64,000 nucleotides of DNA from JAJFHI01 sp050633705. GTDB taxonomy: Bacteria > Pseudomonadota > Alphaproteobacteria > Rhizobiales > Hyphomicrobiaceae. Positions within the stretch are counted from its first letter, which is position 1; every line of letters begins with the position of its first letter. The position numbers were made by a program, and so were the translations under genes. Of the stretch, positions 43,104 through 51,886 are shown piece by piece. The notes beneath the pieces are model-generated. The model was given only the letters and a program-made list of their open reading frames with translations, was not told the DNA's origin and did no database searches. The stretch spans positions 62,001 through 126,000 of the forward strand of contig JBOEGZ010000004.1 in assembly GCA_050633705.1 (NCBI GenBank), written 5' to 3'.

Positions 43104-43270
43104 TGTGACAAGCCATTGGCTGGAGGCGACTTCTTGACAGTTGCTGTATTCGCGTTCAGGTCGTCTTATCATATTTCGGTTGCCAATATCAGGACGAGGT
43201 CAACACATACCCTACTTGATTTGCCGCCGTGTTGAAGACCCTACGATCAAACAGAACATGTGAAACGAAT

Positions 43271-43852
43271 ATGGACAAATCAATGTTGCAGAACCTCGCT
43301 ACACGCCGGTCCGTGCGCCCAACAATGTTTCAAGAACCTGGACCAAGCGAAGACCAATTACACAAAATTCTTACAGTTGCTGCGCGTTCGCCCGATCATA
43401 AGAAATTGAATCCGTGGCGATTTATTGTCTTTGAAGGTGAGGGGCGTGAGCGGGTTGGAGAGGTTTTTGCTCAGATTTTTCAAGAGGAGGACACCGAGAC
43501 GCCATCTGAGATACGCCTTGCAACCGAGCGCGAGAGGTTTATGCGCGCTCCTGTGGTCGTGGCTTTGATTGCCTCATTTGTTGACAAGCCAGCCGTACCA
43601 CAGTGGGAGCAGACGTTGTCCACGGGAGCCGTCGGCATGAACCTTTGTCACGCCGCCAATGCACTGGGCTATGCAACTTGTTGGCTGACGGAGTGGATGG
43701 CCTATAGTCCCGGTGTCGGATCGGCGCTTGGGCTGTCGTCTTCAGAAAGGGTCGCGGGGTTCATATATATTGGGACCCCGACAGAGCGCCAAGACGACCG
43801 GCCGCGTCCAAATATCGATGACTTGGTGACCCGGTACGCGGTGAAAAGCTGA
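43271..43852 (+). CDS. Nitroreductase-family flavoprotein
   Basis: A 193-residue FMN enzyme starting at ATG 43271 (MDKSMLQNLATRRSVRP). Other family elements are RSPDHKKLNPWRFIVFEGEGRE, the GAVGMNLCHAANALGYATCWLTEW helix and GFIYIGTPTERQDDRPRP. It resembles the YdjA-type oxidoreductases; the substrate is unknown. It is divergent from the VWA gene. Confidence 0.9.
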   Translation: MDKSMLQNLATRRSVRPTMFQEPGPSEDQLHKILTVAARSPDHKKLNPWRFIVFEGEGRERVGEVFAQIFQEEDTETPSEIRLATERERFMRAPVVVALIASFVDKPAVPQWEQTLSTGAVGMNLCHAANALGYATCWLTEWMAYSPGVGSALGLSSSERVAGFIYIGTPTERQDDRPRPNIDDLVTRYAVKS

Positions 43853-43990
43853 TCGGCGCGCGCGGTTTTTGATGTTTTGTCGATTTTTGAGGCACGAATT
43901 AACTCTGCATTCACCCCAATGAGCGAGACTGACGGCGTGTAAAACCCAGAACGGGGCCGAGTATGCGTTTTCTTGCACGTTTAGATTGGT

Positions 43991-44746
43991 GTGGAGTGTG
44001 CTGCCTTGAGTTTTGTTCTTGATGTTCCAGTCCAGCTTTTTATGACGTTCTTACTCGCGCTTCCCGCGGGTGAGGCCAACCGACCTTTTGCTGAAAACAA
44101 TTCCGATCATGCGACGCCAACAATTGTGCGTATGCATCAGGCTTATGGTGAGGGCGCTTTCAAATTTGGCGAACAAACTTGGTTGGCGGCTCTCAAGATT
44201 AAGCCTTCAGCGCCAGAAGTAGAGCGCTATTCAAGAAGAATATTCAAAACCAGCACGGGACTTCATTACGTTCCAAGAGCTACTGAGCGCCGTGCCATTC
44301 TAGCGTTGCGTGAAATTCCAGCAGTCGCGCAGGGCGTTGCCGCCCGTTTGGCGCAGTATAACGCGAGACAGTTGCGCAAAACTCTAGGACGACCTGCAGA
44401 TGTGACGGAGCTTTATTTGGCACATCGCCTGGGTGTCGAGGCTGCGGCATCACTGGTCAGTTATATTTCTGTCCGTCCTAATGAGCCGGCCTATTTCTAT
44501 GTTGCCAAAGTTGCGCCAGATTTTCTGGTTGAAGACCTGGTGCCGACGCCAGGCACGACGTTGGCGGATTTGAAAAAGCTGCTCAAACGCTCGATCTTAG
44601 AAGCCAAACGAAACGCAGCATCGCAAAACCTTCTTTCGACCTTGCAAGCAGATTTGCGCGGTAGCTTTGCAGCGATTGTTGCAAGCAGCAATGGTGAAAA
44701 AAGTGTTGCCAGCAATACACAACAAAGCATGCACCAAAGGCGTTGA
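43991..44746 (+). CDS. Exported protein with lytic-transglycosylase-like segment
   Basis: A 251-residue protein. GTG 43991 is the longest start; TTG 44006 (behind GGAGTG) and ATG 44042 are alternatives. An N-terminal hydrophobic stretch ending PAGEA resembles a signal peptide. The TELYLAHRLGVEAAASLVSY stretch is like the LYLAHFLG motif of alphaproteobacterial SLT-type transglycosylases, but I cannot see the catalytic Glu region clearly. The C-terminus is Ser/Gln-rich. Peptidoglycan binding or cleavage is only a suggestion. It is convergent with nadK. Confidence 0.65.
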   Translation: MECAALSFVLDVPVQLFMTFLLALPAGEANRPFAENNSDHATPTIVRMHQAYGEGAFKFGEQTWLAALKIKPSAPEVERYSRRIFKTSTGLHYVPRATERRAILALREIPAVAQGVAARLAQYNARQLRKTLGRPADVTELYLAHRLGVEAAASLVSYISVRPNEPAYFYVAKVAPDFLVEDLVPTPGTTLADLKKLLKRSILEAKRNAASQNLLSTLQADLRGSFAAIVASSNGEKSVASNTQQSMHQRR

Positions 44747-44749
44747 GAT

Positions 44750-45577
44750 TTAGCTGCCGAATTGTTCCAGCAAAATGCGTTCGTCCAAATTTTGGTTTGG
44801 ATCGTACATCAAAAGCAGATCAATATCGTGAGCTTGCGCGATGTCGACACGTACAACGTCGCGTGTCTCAATGTGGTCTGCGACGGCTGATACAGGACGT
44901 TTTTTTGGCTCAAGGACTTCTATCGAAATCTTGCACGTGTTGGGTAGGATTGCGCCGCGCCAACGGCGTGGTCGGAAAGGGCTGATCGGTGTTAGGGCCA
45001 ACAACGGGGCGATAATGGGAAGAATCGGTCCATTGGCAGATAGATTATAAGCTGTGGAACCGGCCGGGGTGGCAATCAGCGTTCCATCGCAGATCAATTC
45101 CTCCAGACGGACTTTGCCGTCAATCGACACTTTCAGTTTTGCAGCTTGATGGCGTTCACGAAACAGCGCGACTTCATTAATGGCGAGGCTTTTGTGTTCG
45201 CGTTTGGCTTGATCGGTGGCGACGGCTTCGAGTGGATGGATTTTGTTGACATGAGCGTTTTGCAGACGTTCTACGAGATTATCTTCCGAATATTCATTCA
45301 TCAAAAAACCAACTGAGCCACGGTTCATTCCGTAGATCGGAACTTTGTCATGCATATGGGTGTGGAGGGTTTGCAGCATCAGGCCGTCGCCGCCTAAGGC
45401 GACAATGGCATCTGAGGCTTTTGCCGGTGCATTGCCATATCGATGGGCCAATCTTCGCATGGCGTCACGCGCATCTGGCACATCGCTGGCAACGAACGTA
45501 ATGCGGTCAAATGCTTTGTGCTCGTTGTCTCGTCTTTGGTGGCTCAGGGTGCCGTCTGGTTTTTGCGTATTGGTCAC
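44750..45577 (-). CDS. nadK: NAD kinase
   Basis: A 275-residue enzyme that makes NADP+ from NAD+. Motifs are [15 protein letters not shown] (GGDG), [38 protein letters not shown] and [11 protein letters not shown]. The start is uncertain: GTG 45577 gives a length nearer the family, TTG 45583 is equivalent, and the frame is open to a TTG at 45676 that would overlap the divergent cutA. About 20 residues before the [10 protein letters not shown] core are unusual for alphaproteobacterial NadK. Confidence 0.92.
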   Translation of the reverse strand: MTNTQKPDGTLSHQRRDNEHKAFDRITFVASDVPDARDAMRRLAHRYGNAPAKASDAIVALGGDGLMLQTLHTHMHDKVPIYGMNRGSVGFLMNEYSEDNLVERLQNAHVNKIHPLEAVATDQAKREHKSLAINEVALFRERHQAAKLKVSIDGKVRLEELICDGTLIATPAGSTAYNLSANGPILPIIAPLLALTPISPFRPRRWRGAILPNTCKISIEVLEPKKRPVSAVADHIETRDVVRVDIAQAHDIDLLLMYDPNQNLDERILLEQFGS

Positions 45578-45653
45578 GGTCAATCTATGGTTATTGGTAA
45601 CAAAATGGTCGCTGGCGCAAGCGCGTAACTCGACTTTGGAGGGCGGTGGAAAC

Positions 45654-45995
45654 GTGATTGAGAATGATGCCGACAAGCCCGTTGTGATCTATGCCACCTT
45701 CCCATCTCTAGAGCACGCTGAAAAGGTGGCAGACCAACTTATCAAGGCAGAGTTGGCTGCTTGCGTTAATATTTTGCCGGGTATGATCTCGATATACGGT
45801 TGGAAGGGTTCTCAACAACGCGACCAGGAGGTCGTTTTTCTGGCAAAAACCCGCATGCAGCAGGCCAATGCGGTCAAAGAAGCGATTGTCGAGGCGCATA
45901 GCTATGATGTGCCAGCCGTTATCTATCTCGATATCTCCGGTGGGCATGCGCCGTATCTGGAATGGATTATGTCTGAGACCAGCGCTGGAGACTGA
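45654..45995 (+). CDS. cutA: CutA1 family divalent-cation tolerance protein
   Basis: A 113-residue protein starting at GTG 45654, nine bases after a GGAGGG site; the long upstream frame lies antisense to nadK and is spurious. The CutA fold is shown by [51 protein letters not shown] and the C-terminal [22 protein letters not shown]. The proteins form trimers; the link to copper tolerance is from E. coli genetics. Confidence 0.92.
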   Translation: MIENDADKPVVIYATFPSLEHAEKVADQLIKAELAACVNILPGMISIYGWKGSQQRDQEVVFLAKTRMQQANAVKEAIVEAHSYDVPAVIYLDISGGHAPYLEWIMSETSAGD

Positions 45996-46030
45996 AACGG
46001 GGAGGTTTCGGCGTTGATTGATCGAGCCCG

Positions 46031-46780
46031 TTAATATCCAAATGGCATGATGTGAGACGTGTAGGCTTTGTATTCCTGCAAGCGCTGTTTGCGATAACTT
46101 TTTCGCTTAACGATGTGGGCATTGCGGCGGTGACGCTTTGTCGACACGCCAAGTGCGCTGTAGCCCGTGTGCGCCCGCTTGGACCGCCTGTGATGCTGGC
46201 GTTTACAGTCGAAAATATAGGTTAGCCTGCACAGGGATTTGGACCGTTTTGTTGTTGTCTTGTTTGCGATCGTTGCCTTTTTGCGCTTCGACCACGTTCG
46301 TTTCTTAGAATAGACTTTGTGCTTGCGACGCATTGTTTTGTGGCGCCATTTTCGCTTGGACTTGCGCTTAGATTTTGCCTTCCTTTTCGTTTTAGGGCGG
46401 GTCTGTGGAAGGTAGGCATCTTCGGCAGATGGCGGAAGTTCGTAGGTTTCATCATCGATCTGCGATGGACTGTTATCAGGCCCTTCGTAGACAGGCGGGG
46501 CGTCGACGTCGCCATCGGCTGGAATGCGATCTTCTCCCATCAATGACGTGTCAAGATCGTTCTTTTCCGGAATGTTTGCGGCCAGTTGATAGGTTGGCTC
46601 AAAAGTCGCTCTACGGTTGATTGTGGCGATCACAACCGGAACGTCTGGATCGAGTTTGACAACAATGCGTTTGATGCTTGGAACGCCAACTCGAGCGGCG
46701 CGCGGGTCGGCGGACAGAGCCGCTCCGATCCAACCGTAGCAAATGAAGATGATGCTGAGCGTGATCCGCAAGGTGGCCAC
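46031..46780 (-). CDS. Exported protein with highly basic Lys/Arg-rich C-terminal half
   Basis: A 249-residue protein. A signal peptide (residues 1-23, ending AALSA) is followed by an acidic, Pro-rich middle (about residues 70-125: EKNDLDTSLMGEDRIPADGD and similar). From about residue 128 onward comes an extremely basic half with repeated KRK, KSK, RRK and KKR clusters. Two cysteines (in SLCRLTYIFDCK) sit inside the basic part and may pair. I do not recognise the family. A periplasmic or surface polyanion-binding role is possible. It is convergent with cutA. Confidence 0.7.
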   Translation of the reverse strand: MATLRITLSIIFICYGWIGAALSADPRAARVGVPSIKRIVVKLDPDVPVVIATINRRATFEPTYQLAANIPEKNDLDTSLMGEDRIPADGDVDAPPVYEGPDNSPSQIDDETYELPPSAEDAYLPQTRPKTKRKAKSKRKSKRKWRHKTMRRKHKVYSKKRTWSKRKKATIANKTTTKRSKSLCRLTYIFDCKRQHHRRSKRAHTGYSALGVSTKRHRRNAHIVKRKSYRKQRLQEYKAYTSHIMPFGY

Positions 46781-47652
46781 TCCTATTCATACGAAGTACG
46801 AGGCAATGCATTTGAAAGAGAAACCAGGCGGGCACTCATGAAACGACAGTCTTGCCGGTTGAGGAGTGACTTTAAATCTGTCTGCGCGAGCTGCCAACAT
46901 CCCTTCGGCTGAGAAGTTAAAAAATATCAGTTTTACCGGTGGTTTGGTGTATTTTATTCGCACGGTTTCGAGGACTTTAAGGGCGACGTCTCTCAACCTC
47001 TTGTTACCGGTGCCTTCGCGCATCAGTCAGTGGCCATGCTGTATATTGCACATTGCGTGAAGTTGCGTTGTTGGCACGGGCGGTGTGTGGTGCCTGCAAC
47101 ACGTTGATTGGGTCTGTCGCAACGCTTTTAGGGTGTGTACAACTACGTAAGGGTGTGTGGACAACTTGTCAGGTAGCTGTGTGTAGTTTTTTCTGAACGG
47201 TGCGTACCAAAGTTCAAAATTTCGATGGCGTTTGCTGCTTGATTTCAGCTTTCGATCGTTAGCACTCTGATTCTCTTAACAGTTATTAACGAATCACGTA
47301 GCTTCAGACTTCGAGGGGGCAGTACTGCGTATCAATTATTTTTTCCCACAGGGACGCGTTGAGATGTTCACAGGCTTGTCGAGCGGCGACTTTCCGAGTG
47401 ACGTTAAGGCAAATCCAATTGTGGGGCTCCGGCTCTATGGTGCGACTAAGACGGCACACAATTGTTGACCTTTCCGGATGCCATTTGGGGATGGACCGGG
47501 TGCTCAAAGGCAGCAGGCAATGTGGCGTTGTTGGTTTGCACGCATTTTTGTGTAAGAGCAGGTCGGCCTGATTCCTCCCTCAGGGCCAAATAAACGTAAA
47601 GACCAACGTCGAAACCGATTGGCGTTGGTGTCTCTAAGGGAAGGGCAATGCA
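46781..47652. other. 0.87-kb region without a clear gene
   Basis: Short frames exist on both strands but none has a good start site or a recognisable product. Two GGGTGTGT copies occur at 47131-47138 and 47150-47157, and a TGTGTGT run lies near 47181. An imperfect inverted pair ACCAACG/CGTTGGT (about 47602-47628) lies just before the next gene and could be an operator or leader hairpin. The region carries the divergent promoters of the flanking genes. Confidence 0.35.
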
Positions 47653-48852
47653 ATGAGACATGCTCTCGGTATATTTGGAGTACTTGCAGCCGGCGTACTA
47701 CTCGCTGTGTCAGCTGCAATGAATTGGCGTTTTGGTTTAAGTCTCGGGATGACCGAAACTGATGGCCAAATTTACGGTGCGGCAAGCGCAGCAGCAGACT
47801 GTTTGAAAGCGCTGATACCGTTCTTCTTTTTCGCCGCTTTAAGAAACAAGATGTGGAGCCAAGCTACCGCATCTGCAATCGTTTGGGTCGTGGTCACTGG
47901 TTACTCGTTGACATCAGCGTTTGGCCACGCGGCGCTCAACCGTGATGGCACGGCTGGGTTACGCATCGCAGAAGCTCAAACGTATCAAGACCTGCGTGCT
48001 GATATTGAGCGCGCGCAGGAACAGTTGAGTTGGGTGCCAAAGCATCGACCAGCTCAGACCGTTCAAGCCGAAATCGACAGTATGAAAACAAGTCGAGTTT
48101 GGAAATGGACGAAGGGCTGTACGTCAGTCAAAGGCAAATACAAGCGGAAATTCTGTGAGGAATATCACGGTAAAGTTTCCGAGCTTGCCTCTGCTGACCA
48201 AGCCGCCTCGCTTGAGGCACGTATCGCCAGCGTACGAGCAAAGCTCGGGAATACCGCTGGTATTGCATCAACGTCGGCTGCGGACCCGCAAATTGCGGCG
48301 TTCAAAGAGCTCACCGGCCTTGATGCTTCGAGCATTAAAACGGCAATGCTAATCTTTATCGCATTGTTGCTCGAAATTGGCTCTGGATTGGGACTCTATG
48401 TGGCATTCAGCCAATGGAGAATCTATGAAGAGCTTGCTCCTGCGGCGCCAAAAGTCGCGCAAGCAGACACCGTTGCGGCAGCGGTGGCAGCCCCTGAGGC
48501 TGTTGTAACTGAAGAGCCGCGTTCCGTTGCTAACGATAACAAGTCGTCAGCAGCACCAGTAAGACTTGTTGCTCCAGAAAATGATGTGGAGCGCTTTTAC
48601 AGAGAAGGAATTGAAACGAAAGATGGATCAACTCTTACAGTAGCTTCAATTTACGAGGAGTATCTCGCTTGGTGTGAAAGCCAAAACAAGGAACCTCTAG
48701 CATTACCAATCTTTGCAAGAGAATTCAGAGAACTTGGTGTGAAAAGAGAGAAAATTGCTGGAAAAGTCCACTATCGAGGGATCACCCTCAAAAAGGACAG
48801 AACGTTGGTGGGGGTTGCAAAAAAGACTGCCTTCAATGTCAAAGCAGCCTAA
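47653..48852 (+). CDS. Membrane protein with coiled coil and C-terminal winged-helix-like domain
   Basis: A 399-residue protein with a strong AAGGGAAGGG ribosome site. Hydrophobic segments lie at about residues 5-22, 50-64, 72-92 and 232-254. Between the third and fourth is a charged, helical stretch (about 100-215) likely to be coiled coil, with Cys residues in WTKGCTSVKGKYKRKFCEEYHG. After an Ala/Pro-rich linker the C-terminus (about 313-380: VERFYREGIETKDGS...SIYEEYLAWCESQNKEPLALPIFAREFRELGVKR) resembles the winged-helix tail of D5/P4-type phage-plasmid primases. If so, it is a membrane-tethered DNA-binding protein. The family is not named to my knowledge. Confidence 0.75.
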   Translation: MRHALGIFGVLAAGVLLAVSAAMNWRFGLSLGMTETDGQIYGAASAAADCLKALIPFFFFAALRNKMWSQATASAIVWVVVTGYSLTSAFGHAALNRDGTAGLRIAEAQTYQDLRADIERAQEQLSWVPKHRPAQTVQAEIDSMKTSRVWKWTKGCTSVKGKYKRKFCEEYHGKVSELASADQAASLEARIASVRAKLGNTAGIASTSAADPQIAAFKELTGLDASSIKTAMLIFIALLLEIGSGLGLYVAFSQWRIYEELAPAAPKVAQADTVAAAVAAPEAVVTEEPRSVANDNKSSAAPVRLVAPENDVERFYREGIETKDGSTLTVASIYEEYLAWCESQNKEPLALPIFAREFRELGVKREKIAGKVHYRGITLKKDRTLVGVAKKTAFNVKAA

Positions 48853-48871
48853 CCACGTTAGGCACGGATCA

Positions 48872-48899
48872 GGGTCGCGAGAGCGGCCCTTTTCTTTTG
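48872..48899 (+). terminator. Intrinsic terminator 1 after the membrane wHTH-like gene
   Basis: GGGTCGC (48872-48878) and GCGGCCC (48883-48889) make a 7-bp stem with one G-U pair around a GAGA tetraloop, followed by a T tract to 48899. Confidence 0.85.
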
Positions 48900-48950
48900 C
48901 CTAAACGAATATTCACGTCGTTTGTTCCAATTGTTTTGTTAACCGATTGT

Positions 48951-48974
48951 AGCGCCCTGAGGGGCGCTTTTTTG
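48951..48974 (+). terminator. Intrinsic terminator 2, 60 bases further
   Basis: AGCGCCC (48951-48957) and GGGCGCT (48962-48968) with a 4-base loop and six Ts. Two strong terminators in 100 bases suggest either insurance against read-through into the MoaD-like gene or a short RNA between them. Confidence 0.85.
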
Positions 48975-49113
48975 TAGATTGAGTTCAAGGGAGCCTGTCG
49001 GGACAATTGAGCTTGACCTTTGCATATCTTGGGCTGCAGGTTATGCTGTGGGGAGAGTGAAATGAGGACCAGCGCATGCCGATTGGCGGGCGTTGCGTGA
49101 AGATGGAGTGAGC

Positions 49114-49410
49114 ATGCAGAAGGCCAATGCCGACAGCACGATTGATGCGGGCGCGGAAATTCCGGTGCAGTTAAAATTATATGCGTCTCTTGGAGTGTAT
49201 TTGCCAAACGGTGCAGAGAAAAATATTGCGAGCCTGAAGGTGGTGTCGGGCACAACGATTCTGGACTTACTGGATCGTCAGAATGTGCCAAGAGAATCTT
49301 GCCATCTGGTGTTGCTGAATGGGATATTTCAAGCGCCAGGGGTCAGGGGTGACGCTGTACTAAAGGCGAATGACGCAGTTGCTGTCTGGCCACCAGTTGC
49401 AGGTGGTTGA
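49114..49410 (+). CDS. MoaD/ThiS-family beta-grasp sulfur carrier-like protein
   Basis: A 98-residue ubiquitin-like protein starting at ATG 49114 (GGAG six bases upstream). About 20 residues precede the fold. VQLKLYASLGVYLPNGAEKNI and VVSGTTILDLLDRQNVPRESCHLVLLNGIF are the beta-grasp strands, and DAVAVWPPVAGG gives the C-terminal Gly-Gly used for adenylation and thiocarboxylation. It is not paired with moaE or thiG. The client pathway is unknown. A 92-residue protein of unknown function follows 5 bases later. Confidence 0.85.
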   Translation: MQKANADSTIDAGAEIPVQLKLYASLGVYLPNGAEKNIASLKVVSGTTILDLLDRQNVPRESCHLVLLNGIFQAPGVRGDAVLKANDAVAVWPPVAGG

Positions 49411-49415
49411 GCTCT

Positions 49416-49694
49416 ATGAAAGTCGAAAAATTGATGTCGCTCTCGCGACAGGAATTTCAAAACAGCATGGGACTGTTTTTGGATGGTGTGCCACCCACTA
49501 CGGATGATGTTCGGGTGGCGGTGGATGGTGGTGAGGTTTCGGTCGTCTACACGGCTCAGCCAGGTGTTGTTTTAGGAGGGCTGATGGCATTGCCGCGTGC
49601 GGTCGTGAGCTTAACGTTTGAAGGTGTGAGCGAGACGGAGCGCGATGCGTTTTTGCGAAAATTCGACATCGCGTTTCAGCGCGGTGGAGGTTGA
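49416..49694 (+). CDS. Small protein of unknown function paired with the MoaD-like gene
   Basis: A 92-residue protein starting at ATG 49416. It begins MKVEKLMSLSRQEFQNSM, has a hydrophobic centre (VVYTAQPGVVLGGLMALPRAVVSLTFEG) and ends in QRGGG. A C-terminal triple glycine beside a beta-grasp carrier gene is noticeable. No recognised domain. It is probably translationally linked with the MoaD-like gene. Confidence 0.65.
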   Translation: MKVEKLMSLSRQEFQNSMGLFLDGVPPTTDDVRVAVDGGEVSVVYTAQPGVVLGGLMALPRAVVSLTFEGVSETERDAFLRKFDIAFQRGGG

Positions 49695-49854
49695 TGGACC
49701 AACGCGTGTGAGTTTGTGCACAATTTGTGCAGGGGTGTCTTGCCTTAGTCATGCGCGTTTGTTTTGTACAAGCGAAGTGATGACTGCATAGATCAACTCT
49801 ATTTTTTCTTTGTTGTGTTTTCCGTTGTAGATTTTATCGAACTCTATTCGTGTC

Positions 49855-50715
49855 ATGAAACCCTTTCGCTGGACCATCGCTCGACGCGAACAACTCGGAA
49901 CACTCATTGATTTGGATGCGCCGGAAGGTGTTGATCGTCACGAATTTTTGCCAAACCTTCGTGAAGCTTCGGCGCGCGTGCTTGGGTTTTCTGACGGGGC
50001 TGACCTTGCATTCATTGGCCGTACGCCGGAGAATTTTTTCGATTATCTGAGTGGTGTCTTCTCAACGTTTGACGGTGGTCCAGAACTTCATTTGGTCCAA
50101 TTTTCATTGCGCTGGGCGGGATATGAGGGTGTTCGGGCAATCGATCAGCGCAAACTTTCAGCTTTCTTTGATTATTTATCGGATGAAGGTGTCGATGCAG
50201 TGTCAATTAGCCGTCGAGCAAGACCTCTTGCCCTCGTCGACTTTGTTGCCGAAGGCGGCACGATGATGAACTTTGTGACGTTGTTGCGCCTTCAGGCTGA
50301 GCAAGCCAAGACAGACTGGAATGCGGTGCAACGGCGGTTGCGAGTGATCGCATTGACCCGGAGAACGCACAACAGTCCGAATACGTGGCGCTGGCAACAA
50401 CATCAAGATTGGTTGCACCTTATCCCTGAGACCGTCATCAAGAATGTTTCTGTGCCGTCGCATTTTATTTTCCATCTGGCAAACGACCAAGCGAAAGTGA
50501 CACAGTCGTTTCATCCCGGACTGTGGGATCAGGCGTCTTTGCATGACCGCACGATTTCTGCGGCTCAAAGGGCGGCGTTAAACTTTGCTGTGCAGCTTTT
50601 CGATATAGGGAGACAACGCGAAGAACGCCAAAAACTGGCAGGTTTGATTGCAAAATCACAAGAAATGCGCCATCCGGCAACGCGCCACCTCGTGTCGCAG
50701 ATAAAAGGCCGATGA
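49855..50715 (+). CDS. Protein of unknown function, possibly phosphoribosyltransferase-like
   Basis: A 286-residue soluble protein with no signal peptide. A segment LALVDFVAEGGTMMNFVTLL (about residues 125-144) resembles the PRPP-binding VDDV/GGT loop of phosphoribosyltransferases. The N-terminal FSDGADLAFIGRTPENFFDYLSGVF looks like the entry strand of that fold. The C-terminal third is helical and basic. The assignment is weak; the segment could be coincidental. It stands alone, 160 bases after the previous gene. Confidence 0.7.
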   Translation: MKPFRWTIARREQLGTLIDLDAPEGVDRHEFLPNLREASARVLGFSDGADLAFIGRTPENFFDYLSGVFSTFDGGPELHLVQFSLRWAGYEGVRAIDQRKLSAFFDYLSDEGVDAVSISRRARPLALVDFVAEGGTMMNFVTLLRLQAEQAKTDWNAVQRRLRVIALTRRTHNSPNTWRWQQHQDWLHLIPETVIKNVSVPSHFIFHLANDQAKVTQSFHPGLWDQASLHDRTISAAQRAALNFAVQLFDIGRQREERQKLAGLIAKSQEMRHPATRHLVSQIKGR

Positions 50716-50950
50716 GGCAAATAAAAATGAATGTTGCAAATGGAATGTCACAAAAGGGCTGAAAGTATATCCCATTCGCGATCGTGTTTTATCGTCAAGA
50801 CTTTGTGTCTGTCGTGATTGATTGGTTCGCACTGGCCAACTGAAATTTGAATAGCGTTGCGGATCTGAAACAAACACGTGCCAGTGGTTGTTGTTTTGAA
50901 AACTGTAATAATATAGAGTTGTCTTGTTGTTATCGAAATGGAGCACCACC

Positions 50951-51349
50951 ATGTTAGATAGCTTTACCACAACTCAAATTCTTGCTGCACTTTTGGGCCT
51001 CTACTTTCTTGCGGCCGGAATTGGACTGCTATCAGACCCCGATAGCATAGCCGAAATGATGACCGAAATGGTCGGGCAACCGATGCTTGGGTTCCTCGGC
51101 GCCATCGTCGCATTTTCAATAGGCGGTGCGGTCGTTGCCGTGCACAACAATTGGGACAGCCTTCTGGCTGGAATTGTCTCGTTGATTGGCTGGATCAGTC
51201 TTGCCGAAGGCGTGCTGATGTTGGCATTGCGCAAGCGGTTTCTCGGTTGGTTTTCTGGGATGGCGCAATCACCGGGCATTGTGAAAGGTTTCGGTGTTGC
51301 AACGCCGGTCGCTGGGTTGGCATTGATCGTTGCCGCGTTTGCCAGTTAA
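50951..51349 (+). CDS. Small four-helix integral membrane protein
   Basis: A 132-residue protein starting at ATG 50951 (GGAG upstream). Four hydrophobic helices are seen: ILAALLGLYFLAAGIGLL, GFLGAIVAFSIGGAVVAV, LLAGIVSLIGWISLAEGVLMLAL and VATPVAGLALIVAAFAS. An acidic loop follows the first helix. I do not recognise a named family. It precedes the DUF1801 gene by 15 bases. Confidence 0.75.
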   Translation: MLDSFTTTQILAALLGLYFLAAGIGLLSDPDSIAEMMTEMVGQPMLGFLGAIVAFSIGGAVVAVHNNWDSLLAGIVSLIGWISLAEGVLMLALRKRFLGWFSGMAQSPGIVKGFGVATPVAGLALIVAAFAS

Positions 51350-51364
51350 TCAACTCGTGGCATC

Positions 51365-51799
51365 ATGGCGAAAAACAAGAACAAGACCCAACCAACCGAT
51401 ATTGATCCGCAAGACTTTCTTTCCGCGGTTGAACACCCACGTCGCAGGGAGGATGGTTTTGCGCTCTACGAGTTGTTTAATCGGGTGACGCAATTGCCTG
51501 CGAAGATGTGGGGCGAAAGCATCGTTGGTTACGGGCGTTATTGTTACAAGTACAATTCAGGGCGCGAAGGTGAGGCGATGCTGACCGGCTTTAGCCCACG
51601 TCAACGCGCGCTTTCCGTTTATATTCTCCCTGGCTATCGAGACCTTTCCGAGATCTTGGAACGCCTTGGCAAACACAAAACCGGCAGGTCGTGCCTCTAT
51701 ATCAACAATCTCTCTGACATCGATCTTGCAGTTTTGGAAGAGCTGATATTGGTTGGTCTTAAATACATGTACGAAAACTATGAGACCTGGGAGGAGTGA
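51365..51799 (+). CDS. DUF1801 (YdhG-like) family protein
   Basis: A 144-residue cytoplasmic protein with KMWGESIVGYGRYCYKYNSGREGEAMLTGFSPRQRALSVYILPGY and CLYINNLSDIDLAVLEELI, the conserved core of DUF1801. The fold is small alpha/beta; function is not established. The first 15 residues are basic and polar. It follows the membrane protein gene closely and converges on bdhA. Confidence 0.85.
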   Translation: MAKNKNKTQPTDIDPQDFLSAVEHPRRREDGFALYELFNRVTQLPAKMWGESIVGYGRYCYKYNSGREGEAMLTGFSPRQRALSVYILPGYRDLSEILERLGKHKTGRSCLYINNLSDIDLAVLEELILVGLKYMYENYETWEE

Positions 51800-51886
51800 T
51801 AACATCAAGGCGGGCAGGGCAGTGCGCGAACGACACTTTCCCTATCCCAAGCATTGATGTGATCTGGAGTTGTTCGGGCAATCGTT

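Noticed and set aside
45345..45653. N-terminal extension of cutA
   Set aside because: It is antisense to nadK and adds about 100 residues to a protein family that is about 110 long; GTG 45654 has a good ribosome site.
46787..47571. Small frames in the 46.8-47.6 kb gap
   Set aside because: They lack ribosome sites and overlap each other on both strands; none looks like a known protein.
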